This document shows positions 34,337 to 45,253 of a stretch of 64,000 bases of DNA, piece by piece. Both the position numbers and the translations under genes were made by a program. The notes under the pieces are model-generated. The model was not told the DNA's origin, searched no databases, and saw only the letters and a list, made by a program, of their open reading frames with translations. The stretch is from Cololabis saira (lineage: Eukaryota; Chordata; Actinopteri; Beloniformes; Belonidae), in the NCBI RefSeq assembly GCF_033807715.1, contig NC_084598.1, positions 47,000,187 through 47,064,186 of the forward strand. Direction: 5' to 3'. Each line of letters opens with the position of its first letter. Position 1 is the first letter of the stretch.

Positions 34337-34647
34337 CCTTTTCCTGTCCCATAGTTTGTAGGAGAAATTGGTTCGAAGTTAGTTTTACCTCCCTGGACTG
34401 GTTAGTGTACGCACATTCATCATTTCATAAAACACATACACACATAGTTATTTACACATCTCATTCATACACAGACGCACCACATTCCCCTCATTTTAGT
34501 CTCCCTAGGATAGTGTAGGGTTTTCCCTTTTACATTAATTTATTTAAATTGTTTGGTTTCCTGTTTGTGGTTGGCTACTCGGGTTCACCTCAGGTTGGGT
34601 TGACAATATATGAGGACGATCTACTCATCGAAAGGCACAAAAGACCA
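34337..34647. other. Short spacer upstream of the BEL/Pao remnant
   Basis: No LTR, primer-binding site or gene is recognisable in this AT-rich stretch between the BEL/Pao coding remnant and the next transposon. Confidence 0.5.
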
Positions 34648-34655
34648 TCGGCATC

Positions 34656-35490
34656 CATAGGCGCCGGAAGTGGGGGTGCGGCAGGGGCTGCAGCACCCCC
34701 TGGAAAAATTGAAATGACAATAAAAGATTATAAATATATAAATATTTGTGGTTGCTGTTTCTGTTCCACAACATTGTAAGCCACATTTGAGATGAAGGCT
34801 GAATATAGGGGTAATTTTAATTAAAAAATAAAAGAAAAGTAGCCAGTCACACCCCCCTTGTTTTTAAACATCCGCATTTTTGCCCACCAATTACAAATGC
34901 ACAGCCAGCAGCGCTCCTTTCAAAACACAACAAAAAGCTCCAAGTCAAGACCAAGATGGATATACGTTCATTTTTTAAACCAAAAGAGAAACAGACACAA
35001 AACATTGCCGAAGCTGCTGCCAATGTGACAGTGAGTCGGAGGAGAGCAACTGCACCTGCAGCCACCGCGTCAGTGACCCCCCCAGTGTCTAACACCGGCT
35101 CACCTGATGGTGCAGCCGGCCATATGAGCAGCGATGACCCGGGAGGAGGAGGAGACTGCACTGCCGGTAATCCTGCTATTACTGTATATTGGTCAAATTA
35201 TGCTCAAATCATTTTTACGCAACTGTTTTGGGTGAAAAAAAACTTCAAAATTTTCGCGCGAGGATTCCTCCCTAGCTTCACCAAATATTTTCAGTCACCC
35301 GCCGCCTATGTGACTATGATAATAATTATAGTCATGTTCCTTTTTTACTGTAGATGGTTGGTTCGCTATGTTTTGGTAAAGCTTGTGCGCGCTGTCAGCT
35401 GTTCTTCATGCAGGGAAGGGGCAAGTGATTTCTTAAGGGAGAACCCCCGCACCCCGCACCCCCTGGCAAAAACGTCTTCCTGCGCGCCTG
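34656..35490 (+). mobile_element. hAT element carrying a transposase N-terminus, 8-bp target duplication
   Basis: Both flanks are a perfect 8-bp tcggcatc (34648-34655 and 35491-35498). The left end cataggcgccgg and the right end (reverse complement caggcgcgcagg) are followed inward by matching gggggtgcgg blocks. The element is only 835 bp and keeps the start of a transposase gene, so it is an internally deleted, non-autonomous derivative. The perfect target duplication suggests a fairly recent insertion. Confidence 0.88.
34956..35161 (+). pseudogene. hAT (zinc-finger MYM-type) transposase N-terminal fragment
   Basis: The frame begins MDIRSFFKPKEK and continues with a low-complexity Ala/Thr/Ser/Pro-rich region for about 65 residues. 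A short MDIRxFF start is typical of the hAT transposases related to zinc-finger MYM proteins in fish. After residue 69 the sequence loses similarity. A gtaatc immediately after the last good codons could be a remnant splice donor. The dimerisation and catalytic domains are missing. It sits inside the element defined by tcggcatc target duplications. Confidence 0.65.
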
Positions 35491-35498
35491 TCGGCATC

Positions 35499-35754
35499 TG
35501 TAAATCGTTGAATTTGTTAACATGAAACTTACTCTTGCACATTATGCTGTTTTTTATATTTATTTTATCTTTTTAATTTACATTCAACTTTCATTGTCCT
35601 TTATAATTTTTTTTTTCTTTTCAATTTGGTGTTGGAATCTATCTGTATTTGTATCTTGCCTTTGATATTAATCTTTCATTGTATTTAAAAAAAAAATCTA
35701 TTGCAGTAATCAACATCCCAAATAACTTGTACTGACTAATTCTGGCTGTACAGA
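35499..35754. other. AT-rich spacer
   Basis: AT-rich sequence with poly-T tracts between the hAT and the older L1. Nothing is recognised. Confidence 0.5.
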
Positions 35755-36710
35755 AGTTTGGCAGCAGAATTACCTTCACTGGTTTTCTAATATTCAACAT
35801 TTATTGTTTGGCTTCATTGACTATCCATCTGTTAAAAAAAACAAAAAATTATATCATTAATCTTATATTATTGACAAAACGGTTTATTCACAAATCCCGG
35901 TATATCAAAAGACTTTTTTTGTACTTTTGAAAATGAGGTCAAACAATACATTAGAACATTAGTCTCTCCACCAATCAAAGGCCGTCAAGACCTTAAGTTT
36001 TGTCTCTTTTCAATGTATTTTTGTAGTTCATTGTTTCATTGTGTCCTGATTTTTTACCCCTAATATTACTGTTTATTGGAATCGTTTCACAGATCATATT
36101 GATTGGAAAAAAACTTGGATGCTTCCTAACAAGTTTTTAATTACATATAAGGTTAAGGAGGTCTCTTACAAAATCATACATAAATATTATCCTGCTAGGC
36201 ATTACATGCAGAAATTTAAAAAGGACATTAATATAAACTGTTCCTTCTATAATTTACATCCAGAAACAGTTGTTCATTTATTCTACTTTGCTCTCATTCA
36301 AAAAAACTATGGGCAGATATTAGCAAATGTATTATTGACTCTTTCACTATAGATTTTAATTTACATTGGGAAAATATTGTTTTAGGTTTCCATTGTTTCC
36401 CTAAGAAAGAAGGAAAATGTTACTTTTTGATGAATCTGTTTTTATTTCTTGCCAAATTTCATATTCATAAGAGTAAATTTTTCAAAGAAAACCCCTTGCT
36501 TTTATGTTCTCCAGAAAGAAATGGAACTTTAATTAAAGGAGCTGTATGTAAGAGCAATAATAAAACGAATCATAAAATGACCCCGATATGTCAACAGACA
36601 TTTAAAAATCATGTTCATTTCAAATACTTATGTCACTGACAACAGCACTCAAGCCAGGATATTCCAGTTTAAAAAGAGGAGTTGCAGCCCTCAACTGATG
36701 TTTATGTTGA

Positions 36711-38307
36711 AGCTCCACCCTCCACCTATCTCCCAATCACCAAGTCAGTATTGTTTCTGAAGCTCCACCCTCCACCTATCTCCCAATCACCAAGTCAGTA
36801 TTGTTTCTGAAGCTCCACCCTCCACCTATCTCCCAATCACCAAGTCAGTATTGTTTCTGAAGCTCCACCCTCCACCTATCTCCCAATCACCAAGTCAGTA
36901 TTGTTTCTGAAGCTCCACCCTCCACCTATCTCCCAATCACCAAGTCAGTATTGTTTCTGAAGCTCCACCCTCCACCTATCTCCCAATCACCAAGTCAGTA
37001 TTGTTTCTGAAGCTCCACCCTCCACCTATCTCCCAATCACCAAGTCAGTATTGTTTCTGAAGCTCCACCCTCCACCTATCTCCCAATCACCAAGTCAGTA
37101 TTGTTTCTGAAGCTCCACCCTCCACCTATCTCCCAATCACCAAGTCAGTATTGTTTCTGAAGCTCCACCCTCCACCTATCTCCCAATCACCAAGTCAGTA
37201 TTGTTTCTGAAGCTCCACCCTCCACCTATCTCCCAATCACCAAGTCAGTATTGTTTCTGAAGCTCCACCCTCCACCTATCTCCCAATCACCAAGTCAGTA
37301 TTGTTTCTGAAGCTCCACCCTCCACCTATCTCCCAATCACCAAGTCAGTATTGTTTCTGAAGCTCCACCCTCCACCTATCTCCCAATCACCAAGTCAGTA
37401 TTGTTTCTGAAGCTCCACCCTCCACCTATCTCCCAATCACCAAGTCAGTATTGTTTCTGAAGCTCCACCCTCCACCTATCTCCCAATCACCAAGTCAGTA
37501 TTGTTTCTGAAGCTCCACCCTCCACCTATCTCCCAATCACCAAGTCAGTATTGTTTCTGAAGCTCCACCCTCCACCTATCTCCCAATCACCAAGTCAGTA
37601 TTGTTTCTGAAGCTCCACCCTCCACCTATCTCCCAATCACCAAGTCAGTATTGTTTCTGAAGCTCCACCCTCCACCTATCTCCCAATCACCAAGTCAGTA
37701 TTGTTTCTGAAGCTCCACCCTCCACCTATCTCCCAATCACCAAGTCAGTATTGTTTCTGAAGCTCCACCCTCCACCTATCTCCCAATCACCAAGTCAGTA
37801 TTGTTTCTGAAGCTCCACCCTCCACCTATCTCCCAATCACCAAGTCAGTATTGTTTCTGAAGCTCCACCCTCCACCTATCTCCCAATCACCAAGTCAGTA
37901 TTGTTTCTGAAGCTCCACCCTCCACCTATCTCCCAATCACCAAGTCAGTATTGTTTCTGAAGCTCCACCCTCCACCTATCTCCCAATCACCAAGTCAGTA
38001 TTGTTTCTGAAGCTCCACCCTCCACCTATCTCCCAATCACCAAGTCAGTATTGTTTCTGAAACTCCACCCTCCACCTATCTCCCAATCACCAAGTCAGTA
38101 TTGTTTCTGAAGCTCCACCCTCCACCTATCTCCCAATCACCAAGTCAGTATTGTTTCTGAAGCTCCACCCTCCACCTATCTCCCAATCACCAAGTCAGTA
38201 TTGTTTCTGAAGCTCCACCCTCCACCTATCTCCCAATCACCAAGTCAGTATTGTTTCTGAAGCTCCACCCTCCACCTATCTCCCAATCACCAAGTCAGTA
38301 TTGTTTC
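36711..38307. repeat. 50-bp minisatellite, 32 nearly identical copies
   Basis: The unit agctccaccctccacctatc, then tcccaatcaccaagtcagta and ttgtttctga, repeats 32 times. The last copy lacks three bases. Only one substitution is evident (aactccaccc at about 38061). Such homogeneity implies recent expansion or strong homogenisation. It lies inside the younger L1. Confidence 0.97.
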
Positions 38308-38529
38308 GGCATCCGGGTTGCCAGCTCGGCTCTAATTATGGCAGCCATGGCAGCCTACGTTCCTGCTGCATTCTGCAGCTTACCTGGCAACCTCTGGTCG
38401 GGGGGAGGAGGGGGAGGGTACACGCCGCTCAACAATATTTGGAAAGTGACTGCAGTACCAGTTTTGGACATTTCTTACAGACGGCTCCTTTAAAACTAAT
38501 CACTAAATCAACAAATGAAAAAACGCTAT
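38308..38529. other. Unrelated segment between the 50-bp array and the L1 tail
   Basis: A GC-rich segment with a ggggggaggaggggg tract and the sequence agttttggacatttcttaca. It does not look like L1 and is probably the remainder of the sequence that brought the 50-bp array. No gene is recognised. Confidence 0.5.
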
Positions 38530-38772
38530 TAAAAACGTAGACTTGTGTAATTTGTATAATCTTCTTGAATAACGAACATCACCCCTGGCACATGTTCTGT
38601 ATTCTATTTGTATACTGTTTCTGTGATAATTCTTTTTAATAAAGTAAAAAAAATAAAAAATAACTGTGTCCTGATTTTCCACCGCTGAGTGTGTGTCTCC
38701 CCCTAGTGGTGGATGGTGTTGTTTGCATCTTGTCTTTCAATAAAAAAATTTTAAAAAAGAGAAAAAATAAAG

Positions 38773-39240
38773 AGTTTGGCAGCAGGAGTTTCCTGGTCCC
38801 TGAACGCAGCAGCAGGAGTTTCCTGGACCCTGAACGCAGCAGCAGGAGTTTCCTGGTCCCTGAACGCAGCAGCAGGAGTTTCCTAGTCCCTGAACGCAGC
38901 AGGAGTTTCCTGGTCCCTGAACGCAGCAGCAGCAGGAGTTTCCTGGTTCCTGAACGCAGCAGCAGGAGTTTCCTGGTCCCTGAACGCAGCAGCAGCAGGA
39001 GTTTCCTGGTCCCTGAACGCAGCAGCAGGAGTTTCCTGGTCCCTGAACGCAGCAGCAGGAGTTTCCTGGTCCCTGAACGCAGCAGCAGCAGGAGTTTCCT
39101 GGTCCCTGAACGCAGCAGCAGCAGGAGTTTCCTGGTCCCTGAACGCAGCAGCAGGAGTTTCCTGGTCCCTGAACGCAGCAGCAGCAGGAGTTTCCTGGTC
39201 CCTGAACGCAGCAGCAGCAGGAGTTTCCTGGTCCCGAGAT
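38773..39240. repeat. 30/33-bp minisatellite (gcagcaggagtttcctggtc)
   Basis: About 15 copies of a unit of 30 bp, or 33 bp when an extra agc is present, with one 27-bp copy near 38895. Unit lengths are multiples of three, so plus and minus frames stay open for 130-240 codons (SRSFLVPERS on plus, LLLRSGTRK or RDQETPAAA on minus). This is a repeat artefact. The array starts within the target duplication of the older L1. Confidence 0.94.
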
Positions 39241-39597
39241 GGCCAGGCTCTGTGCAGGATGCTAGGATGTAGGGAATCAGATTTGAGCACCAAATGTCTA
39301 CAGAGTGCGTTATATTACTAATATTATATTGATCAGTTTTGCGAATATTCATGTGTCTAACTTTGTGTTATATGTGCAATTGCAGGAGAATTTGCTGGCT
39401 ATCTCCTGGGGGTTAGAGGATATCTGACTCCCCACGCTGATTACCCCGTACCCCGATCTGGATGCTGGAGAACAAACACGCTTCAACGTGGCTCATAGCA
39501 GAACCCGGGGAGAAATGATAGTCACAGAGTGCGTGATCAAATCTGTCTCAATCATTTCAATTAAAGCAGCACAACGTAACTTTCAGCTTTTCTGAGT

Positions 39598-39888
39598 TTG
39601 TCGGCATCTTTTGGACAAAAGCGGTATTGTTTTACCAGAAAGAACACTACGTTTCACATGAGCACCAGCGTCCTTTTGTCCTTTTGCATTTGTTTTGAGA
39701 GAAGGGGACGGGACGCTTTTCTGTTTCACCAAGTGAACAGACGGAACGCAAAAAAAAAGATGTTAAACTGCTGGAAAGGAACTGGAATTTACCGGGATAC
39801 CTTAAACAAGGAAGCCAGGGAGCAGTATATGGAGAAAATAATGATTATTAACTGTCTGAATCCATATGATATCCCTACTAAAGAATGA
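39598..39888 (+). CDS. Small ORF of a TTAA-flanked transposon, unrecognised
   Basis: A 96-codon open frame begins near the left end of the TTAA-flanked element. Its last 45 residues look protein-like, with a basic patch (NRRNAKKK) followed by KGTGIYRDTLNKEAREQY and a PYDI segment. I do not recognise a domain with certainty. Its position just inside the terminal inverted repeat suggests the first exon or a truncated remnant of the transposon's own protein. It ends at a normal TGA. No intron-exon structure can be proven. Confidence 0.4.
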   Translation: MSASFGQKRYCFTRKNTTFHMSTSVLLSFCICFERRGRDAFLFHQVNRRNAKKKMLNCWKGTGIYRDTLNKEAREQYMEKIMIINCLNPYDIPTKE

Positions 39889-40336
39889 AGTTCCTCGTCG
39901 GAGCTGCACTCTTTAGAAGGATTTACTGCCGCAGTTCTGCAGAACCGTCGTCTTACTACCTCGTTTAGGAGTGTTTGGCAGCTGCTTTGGTAAATGTTTG
40001 ACTCGCCATGTGTTTCAATAAATTTGTATAATAGTACAACATACAGTACATGTTTTGTATTACTCTTACTTCTCTTTTCTTTTTTTTTGACTGCTATATT
40101 ATGTTGAAGAGGCTCCGAGGCGTGAGCAATATTTTTGTTTTCCTGGTGAGATTATTTTTTTCCTCTGCAGCTACAAATAAGAGTTAATATTTTTTCCTCA
40201 ACAAACTAGTTTTATCTGAAGATTGGGGTTGATTGCAAATCAGAGAGCTGGCCAGCAACTGCGTTTAGCTGGAGAAGTGGGGAATAAAACCCGTGTTTTG
40301 ATCCGACCCGTCTGTGTGAGTGTTTGTGGTTTGAGG

Positions 40337-40405
40337 CTGATCTATGGTTCTGCGTTAAATCGACGCAGAGCCTACGGTGTAGGGTACGTGGCGACACGCA
40401 CCGTA
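40337..40405. mobile_element. Partial copy of the ttatggttctgcg MITE
   Basis: The segment tatggttctgcgttaaatcg, then acgcagagcctacggtgtag, matches the left half of the palindromic MITE seen complete at 60287-60402. The right half is absent. Confidence 0.65.
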
Positions 40406-40877
40406 CGTTGCGCGTTCCAGCCGCGATCCAAGCGAGCCGACGACTCTTTCACTCTTTTACTCTGTTATCTCAGATACTTGGCCTCCGTGGTTCTGCCTCC
40501 AAGCAGGAAACCGTTGAAAAGTTAAACCATTAGGATCTTTTCCCCACGTCTGTTGTGTGGAGCTGCTGCAGCAGCGACGGGTTACCAGCTTCTGCGGAGC
40601 TGCGCTCCAAGCCCCGCCCATTTTCGTCTCGACTGCGAATCGGGAAGGAGGGGGAAGTGACGTATGCCGTAAAGCAGTCAAAGCCGTAAAGATTTGTAGT
40701 TTTTTAGTGTGGCAGGGTTCCTACCATGCTCCTCAAAGTTACATAGTGCCAGTGAAGGTGATACAGACCCCTCAGACCATGACAGAGGTTCATTAAACCT
40801 GTTGGAAGTTGATGTTCCATCACAATGACTCTGGAAATATGATATTAAGGTGGAAAAGTTACGTAGTGTCGCTTTAA

Positions 40878-41788
40878 GGTAAGAGGCCAGCCTGCTTAAT
40901 ATGACCTGAACCCACCTGAGAGCTAATCTTTTTTTAAATTTTTGTTATTATTATTTTGCGTTATGGCCAGTTATGAGTGTGATTTATGTGTAAGCTGCAT
41001 GAACCCACCTGTTGAGAGCCATCATGTTTTTATTTTTTTTTTATTTTGCGTGATTCCATGAGTGGAATTTGTGAATGTGTTCACACAGCTGTGTTAAAAC
41101 ATAATTTCCTGGATGGTTACATAACGTTAAATAATCATTCATCATTGTGCAGGCTGAGGATCTGTTTAAGTGCACTGATTGCACGTCTCCGATAGTGGAA
41201 TTTGTTGTTATTACTGTTATTTGAATGCACAATTCATTTTCATTGTATTTTTTTTATTTATCTAAAAAAATACATTAGCCTATTTTATTTGTTTATTCGT
41301 TTCTGCAATGCACTGGTCGTGCGCCAGTGTCCTATACCTGGCATTTATTCATTAAGTGCACCAGTGTGGTGCCAATTAATGTCTTTTATTTATTTTAATT
41401 ATCGGATTTAATTTGTAAATAACATTCTGCATCGTAATGCACAATTTAGCCTCCTGTTAGTAAAACAACGTGCATCTAAAATGGTTAAAAGTGTGCGTGT
41501 ATTTGTCATAGGCTATAGTAGGCTGATTGTATTGGTTTATTGTATAGGGCCACACTGTCTAAAAAATATTAAAAAAAAAAAAACGCCAGTTAGGGACCCC
41601 CCTGAATATGGATGGGTATTTCGCACACTGCTTTGAACCATTTTTCAGACAATAAAATAACATCTTTTCTTCTTCCGGCTGTCGGTGAAGGCGAACGCTT
41701 TTCTGCTCCTGCTGCTGCTGCTGCTGCTTTTTGTCCTGTCTTTTCTTTTTAGAGTCTCTCTTTTTCACTCCTCCCAAACTCTACAATC
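40878..41788. other. Spacer, AT-rich, with an imperfect local duplication
   Basis: The phrase gaacccacctg occurs at about 40911 and 41002, each followed by gagagc-like and T-rich sequence, which suggests an old 91-bp duplication. The stretch 41560-41788 may be the 5' leader of the repeat-borne ORF that follows. No other gene is seen. Confidence 0.5.
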
Positions 41789-42186
41789 ATGGAATTGGTT
41801 AACTGGTCTCTCAGCACAATTGACCAAATTTTCTCGATGAGAAGTCGGGGGACAAGGGAGCCTTCCTGCCCCGATGGGATGTTTGCTGCTGGATACATGA
41901 TGGATTCCTGGAAACATTGGAGGATCATGTGTCTGTCGATTCTGTCGGTCGAGGACGTTGAAGATGCTTCATAATTGGATTAATGATAGCAGGATTTCTG
42001 CTGATCGGAGGAGGGGGATTCCTGGTCTACCGACAAATGCGTAAGTCGTCGACAGCTGTTCTGGCCCTTTCTGAGCTGCCGGACGTGGCAGGGAATTGAC
42101 CACAAATTCGTCTGATTGGAGTCGCCATTGATGAACCAGAGACTGAAGGCAGACGGAAAATTACTGAGTCTGCCTGTTTTTTTCAA
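41789..42186 (+). pseudogene. Degenerate small membrane-protein ORF of a dispersed repeat
   Basis: The frame starting MELVNWSLSTIDQI runs 61 codons to a stop at 41974, with a Cys/Trp-containing middle (CPDGMFAAGYMMDSWKHW). In the next frame, directly overlapping, a hydrophobic segment with IAGFLLIGGGGFLVY is followed by RQMRKSSTAVLALSELPD, so one frameshift separates an N-terminal part from a single transmembrane helix and a tail. The 3' region ends near 42809 in an A/T-rich signal and (tgattc) repeats, like a retroposed repeat. I believe this is an ORF carried by a dispersed fish repeat and not a cellular gene. Its function is unknown. Confidence 0.55.
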
Positions 42187-42809
42187 TATAATTGTTGATT
42201 CTATAATCTGACCTTGACAGGGCAGCCTGGCCGGCTGCAGCAGTCACAATCTCTCTGGTGGAATAAAAACAAGACGCTCTGCTCCCACTAACCCTCCCCT
42301 CCCAGGAACATCTGTGGACCTGGATCAGAACTGACCGAGCCGTCTGATAACATCAAGGACATTGGCTGAGAGCAGCTCTGGGGCAAAGTTCACAGACTTA
42401 CCGCTCACACACACATTGCTGATAACCACACCTCCCTCAACTCAACGCCTTCCCGCCCCCCCCTCTTATCAGCCCCCCCAACACAGTCTCCGGGTTTGAG
42501 CGCCGTGAAGCCGCGGCGATCACTTGGATGCACCGTGCCGGGACCCCCCCCCCAGTAATCCTCCCCCCCATACCCACATGCAAGTCTTTGTGATGATGTT
42601 GTTGATTTGTGTGCTGAGGTTTTTTTTGCACCTTGACACTGCGTATTTATACACAGTGTAAAGATGGTTTTTTTTCCTCCCCTATCCCAGTGTTACCCTT
42701 GGGAAAACAGGCGCATAAAACCATCTGTGTCGCCGCCGGTGTATCCGAAGTCAAATACATTGTTTTTCTAAACTGCCAATAAAGCTGATTCGGATTCTGA
42801 TTCTGATTC
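42187..42809. other. 3' region of the preceding repeat, ending in (tgattc)n
   Basis: Non-coding, with C-rich tracts. The sequence gccaataaagctgattcgga, then ttctgattctgatt, at 42775-42809 is a typical simple-repeat tail of a non-LTR or SINE-like element. Confidence 0.55.
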
Positions 42810-45253
42810 CCCCAACGTCCTGCTCCCCTGCATTCCTCCAACGTCCTGCTCCCCTGCATTCCTCCAACGTCCTGCTCCCCTACATTCCCTCAACGTCCTG
42901 CTCCCCTGCATTCCCCCAACGTCCTGCTCCCCTGCATTCCCCCAACGTCCTGCTCCCCTACATTCCCCCAACGTCCTGCTCCCCTGCATTACCCCAACGT
43001 CCTGCTCCCCTGCATTCCCCCAACGTCCTGCTCCCCTACATTCCCCCAACCTCCTGCTCCCCTGCATTCCCCCAACGTCCTGCTCCCCTGCATTCCTCCA
43101 ACGTCCTGCTCCCCTACATTCCCCCAACGTCCTGCTCCCCTGCATTCCAACGTCCTGCTCCCCTACATTCCCCCAACGTCCAGCTCCCCTACATTCCCCC
43201 AACGTCCTGCTCCCCTGCATTCCCCCAACGTCCTGCTCCCCTGCATTCCAACGTCCTGCTCCCCTGCATTCCAACGTCCTGCTCCCCTACATTCCCCCAA
43301 CGTCCTGCTCCCCTTGCATTCCCCCAACGTCCTGCTCCCCTGCATTCCAACGTCCTGCTCCCCTACATTCCCCCAACGTCCTGCTCCCCTGCATTCCAAC
43401 GTCCTGCTCCCCTACATTCCCCCAACGTCCTGCTCCCCTACATTCCCCCAACGTCCTGCTCCCCTGCATTCCAACGTCCTGCTCCTCTACATTCCCCCAA
43501 CGTCCTGTTCCCCTTGCATTCCCCCAACGTCCTGCTCCCCTGCATTCCAACGTTCTGCTCCCCTACATTCCCCCAACGTCCTGCTCCCCTACATTCCCCC
43601 AACGTCCTGCTCCCCTACATTCCCCCAACGTCCTGCTCCCCTGCATTCCTCCAACGTCCTGCTCCCCTACATTCCCCCAACGTCCTGCTCCCCTGCATTC
43701 CAACGTCCTGCTCCCCTATATTCCCCCAACGTCCTGCTCCCCTGCATTCCCCCAACGTCCTGCTCCCCTACATTCCCCCAACGTCCTGCTCCCCTACATT
43801 CCCCCAACGTCCTGCTCCCCTGCATTCCCCCAACGTCCTGCTCCCCTGCATTCCAACGTCCTGCTCCCCTGCATTCCAACGTCCTGCTCCCCTACATTCC
43901 CCCAACGTCCTGCTCCCCTTGCATTCCCCCAACGTCCTGCTCCCCTGCATTCCAACGTCCTGCTCCCTTACATTCCCCCAACGTCCTGCTCCCCTACATT
44001 CCCCCAACGTCCTGCTCCCCTGCATCCCCCCAACGTCCTGCTCCCCTGCATTCCCCCGACGTCCTGCTCCCCTGCATTCCAACGACCTGCTCCCCTACAT
44101 TCCCCCAACGTCCTGCTCCCCTGCATTCCCCCAACGTCCTGCTCCCCTGCATTCCAACGACCTGCTCCCCTACATTCCCCCAACGTCCTGCTCCCCTGCA
44201 TTCCCCCAACGTCCTGCTCCCCTGCATTCCAACGTCCTGCTCCCCTACATTCCCCCAACGTCCTGCTCCCCTACATTCCCCCAACGACCTGCTCCCCTAC
44301 ATTCCCCCAACGTCCTGCTCCCCTACATTCCCCCAACGTCCTGCTCCCCTTGCATTCCCCCGACGTCCTGCTCCCCTGCATTCCAACGTCCTGCTCCCCT
44401 ACATTCCCCCAACGTCCTGCTCCCCTACATTCCCCCAACGTCCTGCTCCCATGCATTCCCCCAACGTCCTGCTCCCCTGCATTCCAACGTCCTGCTCCCC
44501 TACATTCCCCCAACGTCCTGCTCCCCTGCATTCCCCCAACGTCCTGCTCCCCTGCATTCCAACGTCCTGCTCCCCTACATTCCCCCAACGTCCTGCTCCC
44601 CTGCATTCCAACGTCCTGCTCCCCTGCATTCCCCCAACGTCCTGCTCCCCTGCATTCCCCCAACGTCCTGCTCCCCTGCATTCCCCCAACGTCCTGCTCC
44701 CCTACATTCCCCCAACGTCCTGCTCCCCTGCATTCCCCCAACGTCCTGCTCCCCTGCATTCCCCCAACGTCCTGCTCCCCTGCATTCCCCCAACGTCCTG
44801 CTCCCCTGCATTCCCCCAACGTCCTGCTCCCCTGCATTCCCCCAACGTCCTGCTCCCCTGCATTCCCCCAACGTCCTGCTCCCCTGCATTCCCCCAACGT
44901 CCTGCTCCCCTGCATTCCCCCAACGTCCTGCTCCCCTGCATTCCCCCAACGTCCTGCTCCCCTGCATTCCAACGTCCTGCTCCCCTGCATTCCCCCAACG
45001 TCCTGCTCCCCTACATTCCCCCAACGTCCTGCTCCCCTGCATTCCAACGTCCTGCTCCCCTGCATTCCCCCAACGTCCTGCTCCCCTACATTCCCCCAAC
45101 GTCCTGCTCCCCTACATTCCCCCAACGTCCTGCTCCCCTACATTCCCCCAACGTCCTGCTCCCCTACATTCCCCCAACGTCCTGCTCCCCTGCATTCCAA
45201 CATCCTGCTCCCCTGCATTCCCCCAACGTCCTGCTCCCCTACATTCCCCCAAG
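42810..45253. repeat. 23/26-bp minisatellite (acgtcctgctcccctgcatt)
   Basis: About 95-100 copies of a unit occur as 26 bp (ending ttccccca) or 23 bp (ending ttcca), with tacatt/tgcatt and rare cttgcatt variants. Stop codons are absent on the plus strand, so overlapping frames of 314-689 codons arise (SCSPTFPQRPAPLHS type), and minus-strand frames read GECRGAGRWG. None is a gene. It begins directly after the (tgattc)n tail and ends at 45253. Confidence 0.95.

Larger units (their letters stand above)
36054..38664 (+). mobile_element. Younger 5'-truncated L1-clade LINE containing the 50-bp array
   Basis: It is flanked by a perfect 14-bp duplication, tgtgtcctgatttt, at 36040-36053 and 38665-38678. 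36119-36352 encodes the end of an L1 reverse transcriptase domain region (MLPNKFLITYKVKEVSYKII, then HPETVVHLF). 36427-36640 encodes the C-terminus with LFLFLAKFHIHKSKF, though frames are broken. The 3' end (about 38530-38664) has a typical L1 tail ending ttaataaagtaaaaaaaat. Between the coding end and the 3' tail lies the 50-bp tandem array and about 200 bp of unrelated sequence, so the element received a further insertion or expansion. Confidence 0.88.
35768..38772 (+). mobile_element. Older 5'-truncated L1-clade LINE, interrupted by a younger L1
   Basis: The flanks agtttggcagcag at 35755-35767 and 38773-38785 are a perfect 13-bp target duplication. The left part (35768-36053) translates to the extreme C-terminus of an L1-type ORF2, with LLTKRFIHKSRYIKR and ENEVKQYIRT. 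The right part (38679-38772) is the 3' untranslated end with caataaaaaaattttaaaaa as A-rich tail. The middle is a second L1 with its own target duplication. The copy is strongly 5'-truncated, as is common for L1. Confidence 0.85.
39565..40873 (+). mobile_element. TTAA-flanked DNA transposon
   Basis: The left terminus agcagcacaacgtaacttt and the right terminus, reverse complemented agcgacactacgtaactttt, form a diverged inverted repeat. Each end is bordered by TTAA (39561-39564 and 40874-40877), the target duplication of piggyBac- and Kolobok-type elements. The interior holds a small ORF and a partial copy of the ttatggttctgcg MITE. Superfamily is undecided because no complete transposase is visible. 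Confidence 0.75.

Noticed and set aside
38691..39272. SR-like protein (SRSFLVPERS repeats, 193 codons)
   Set aside because: It resembles an RS-domain only superficially. It is a 30/33-bp array open in multiple frames.
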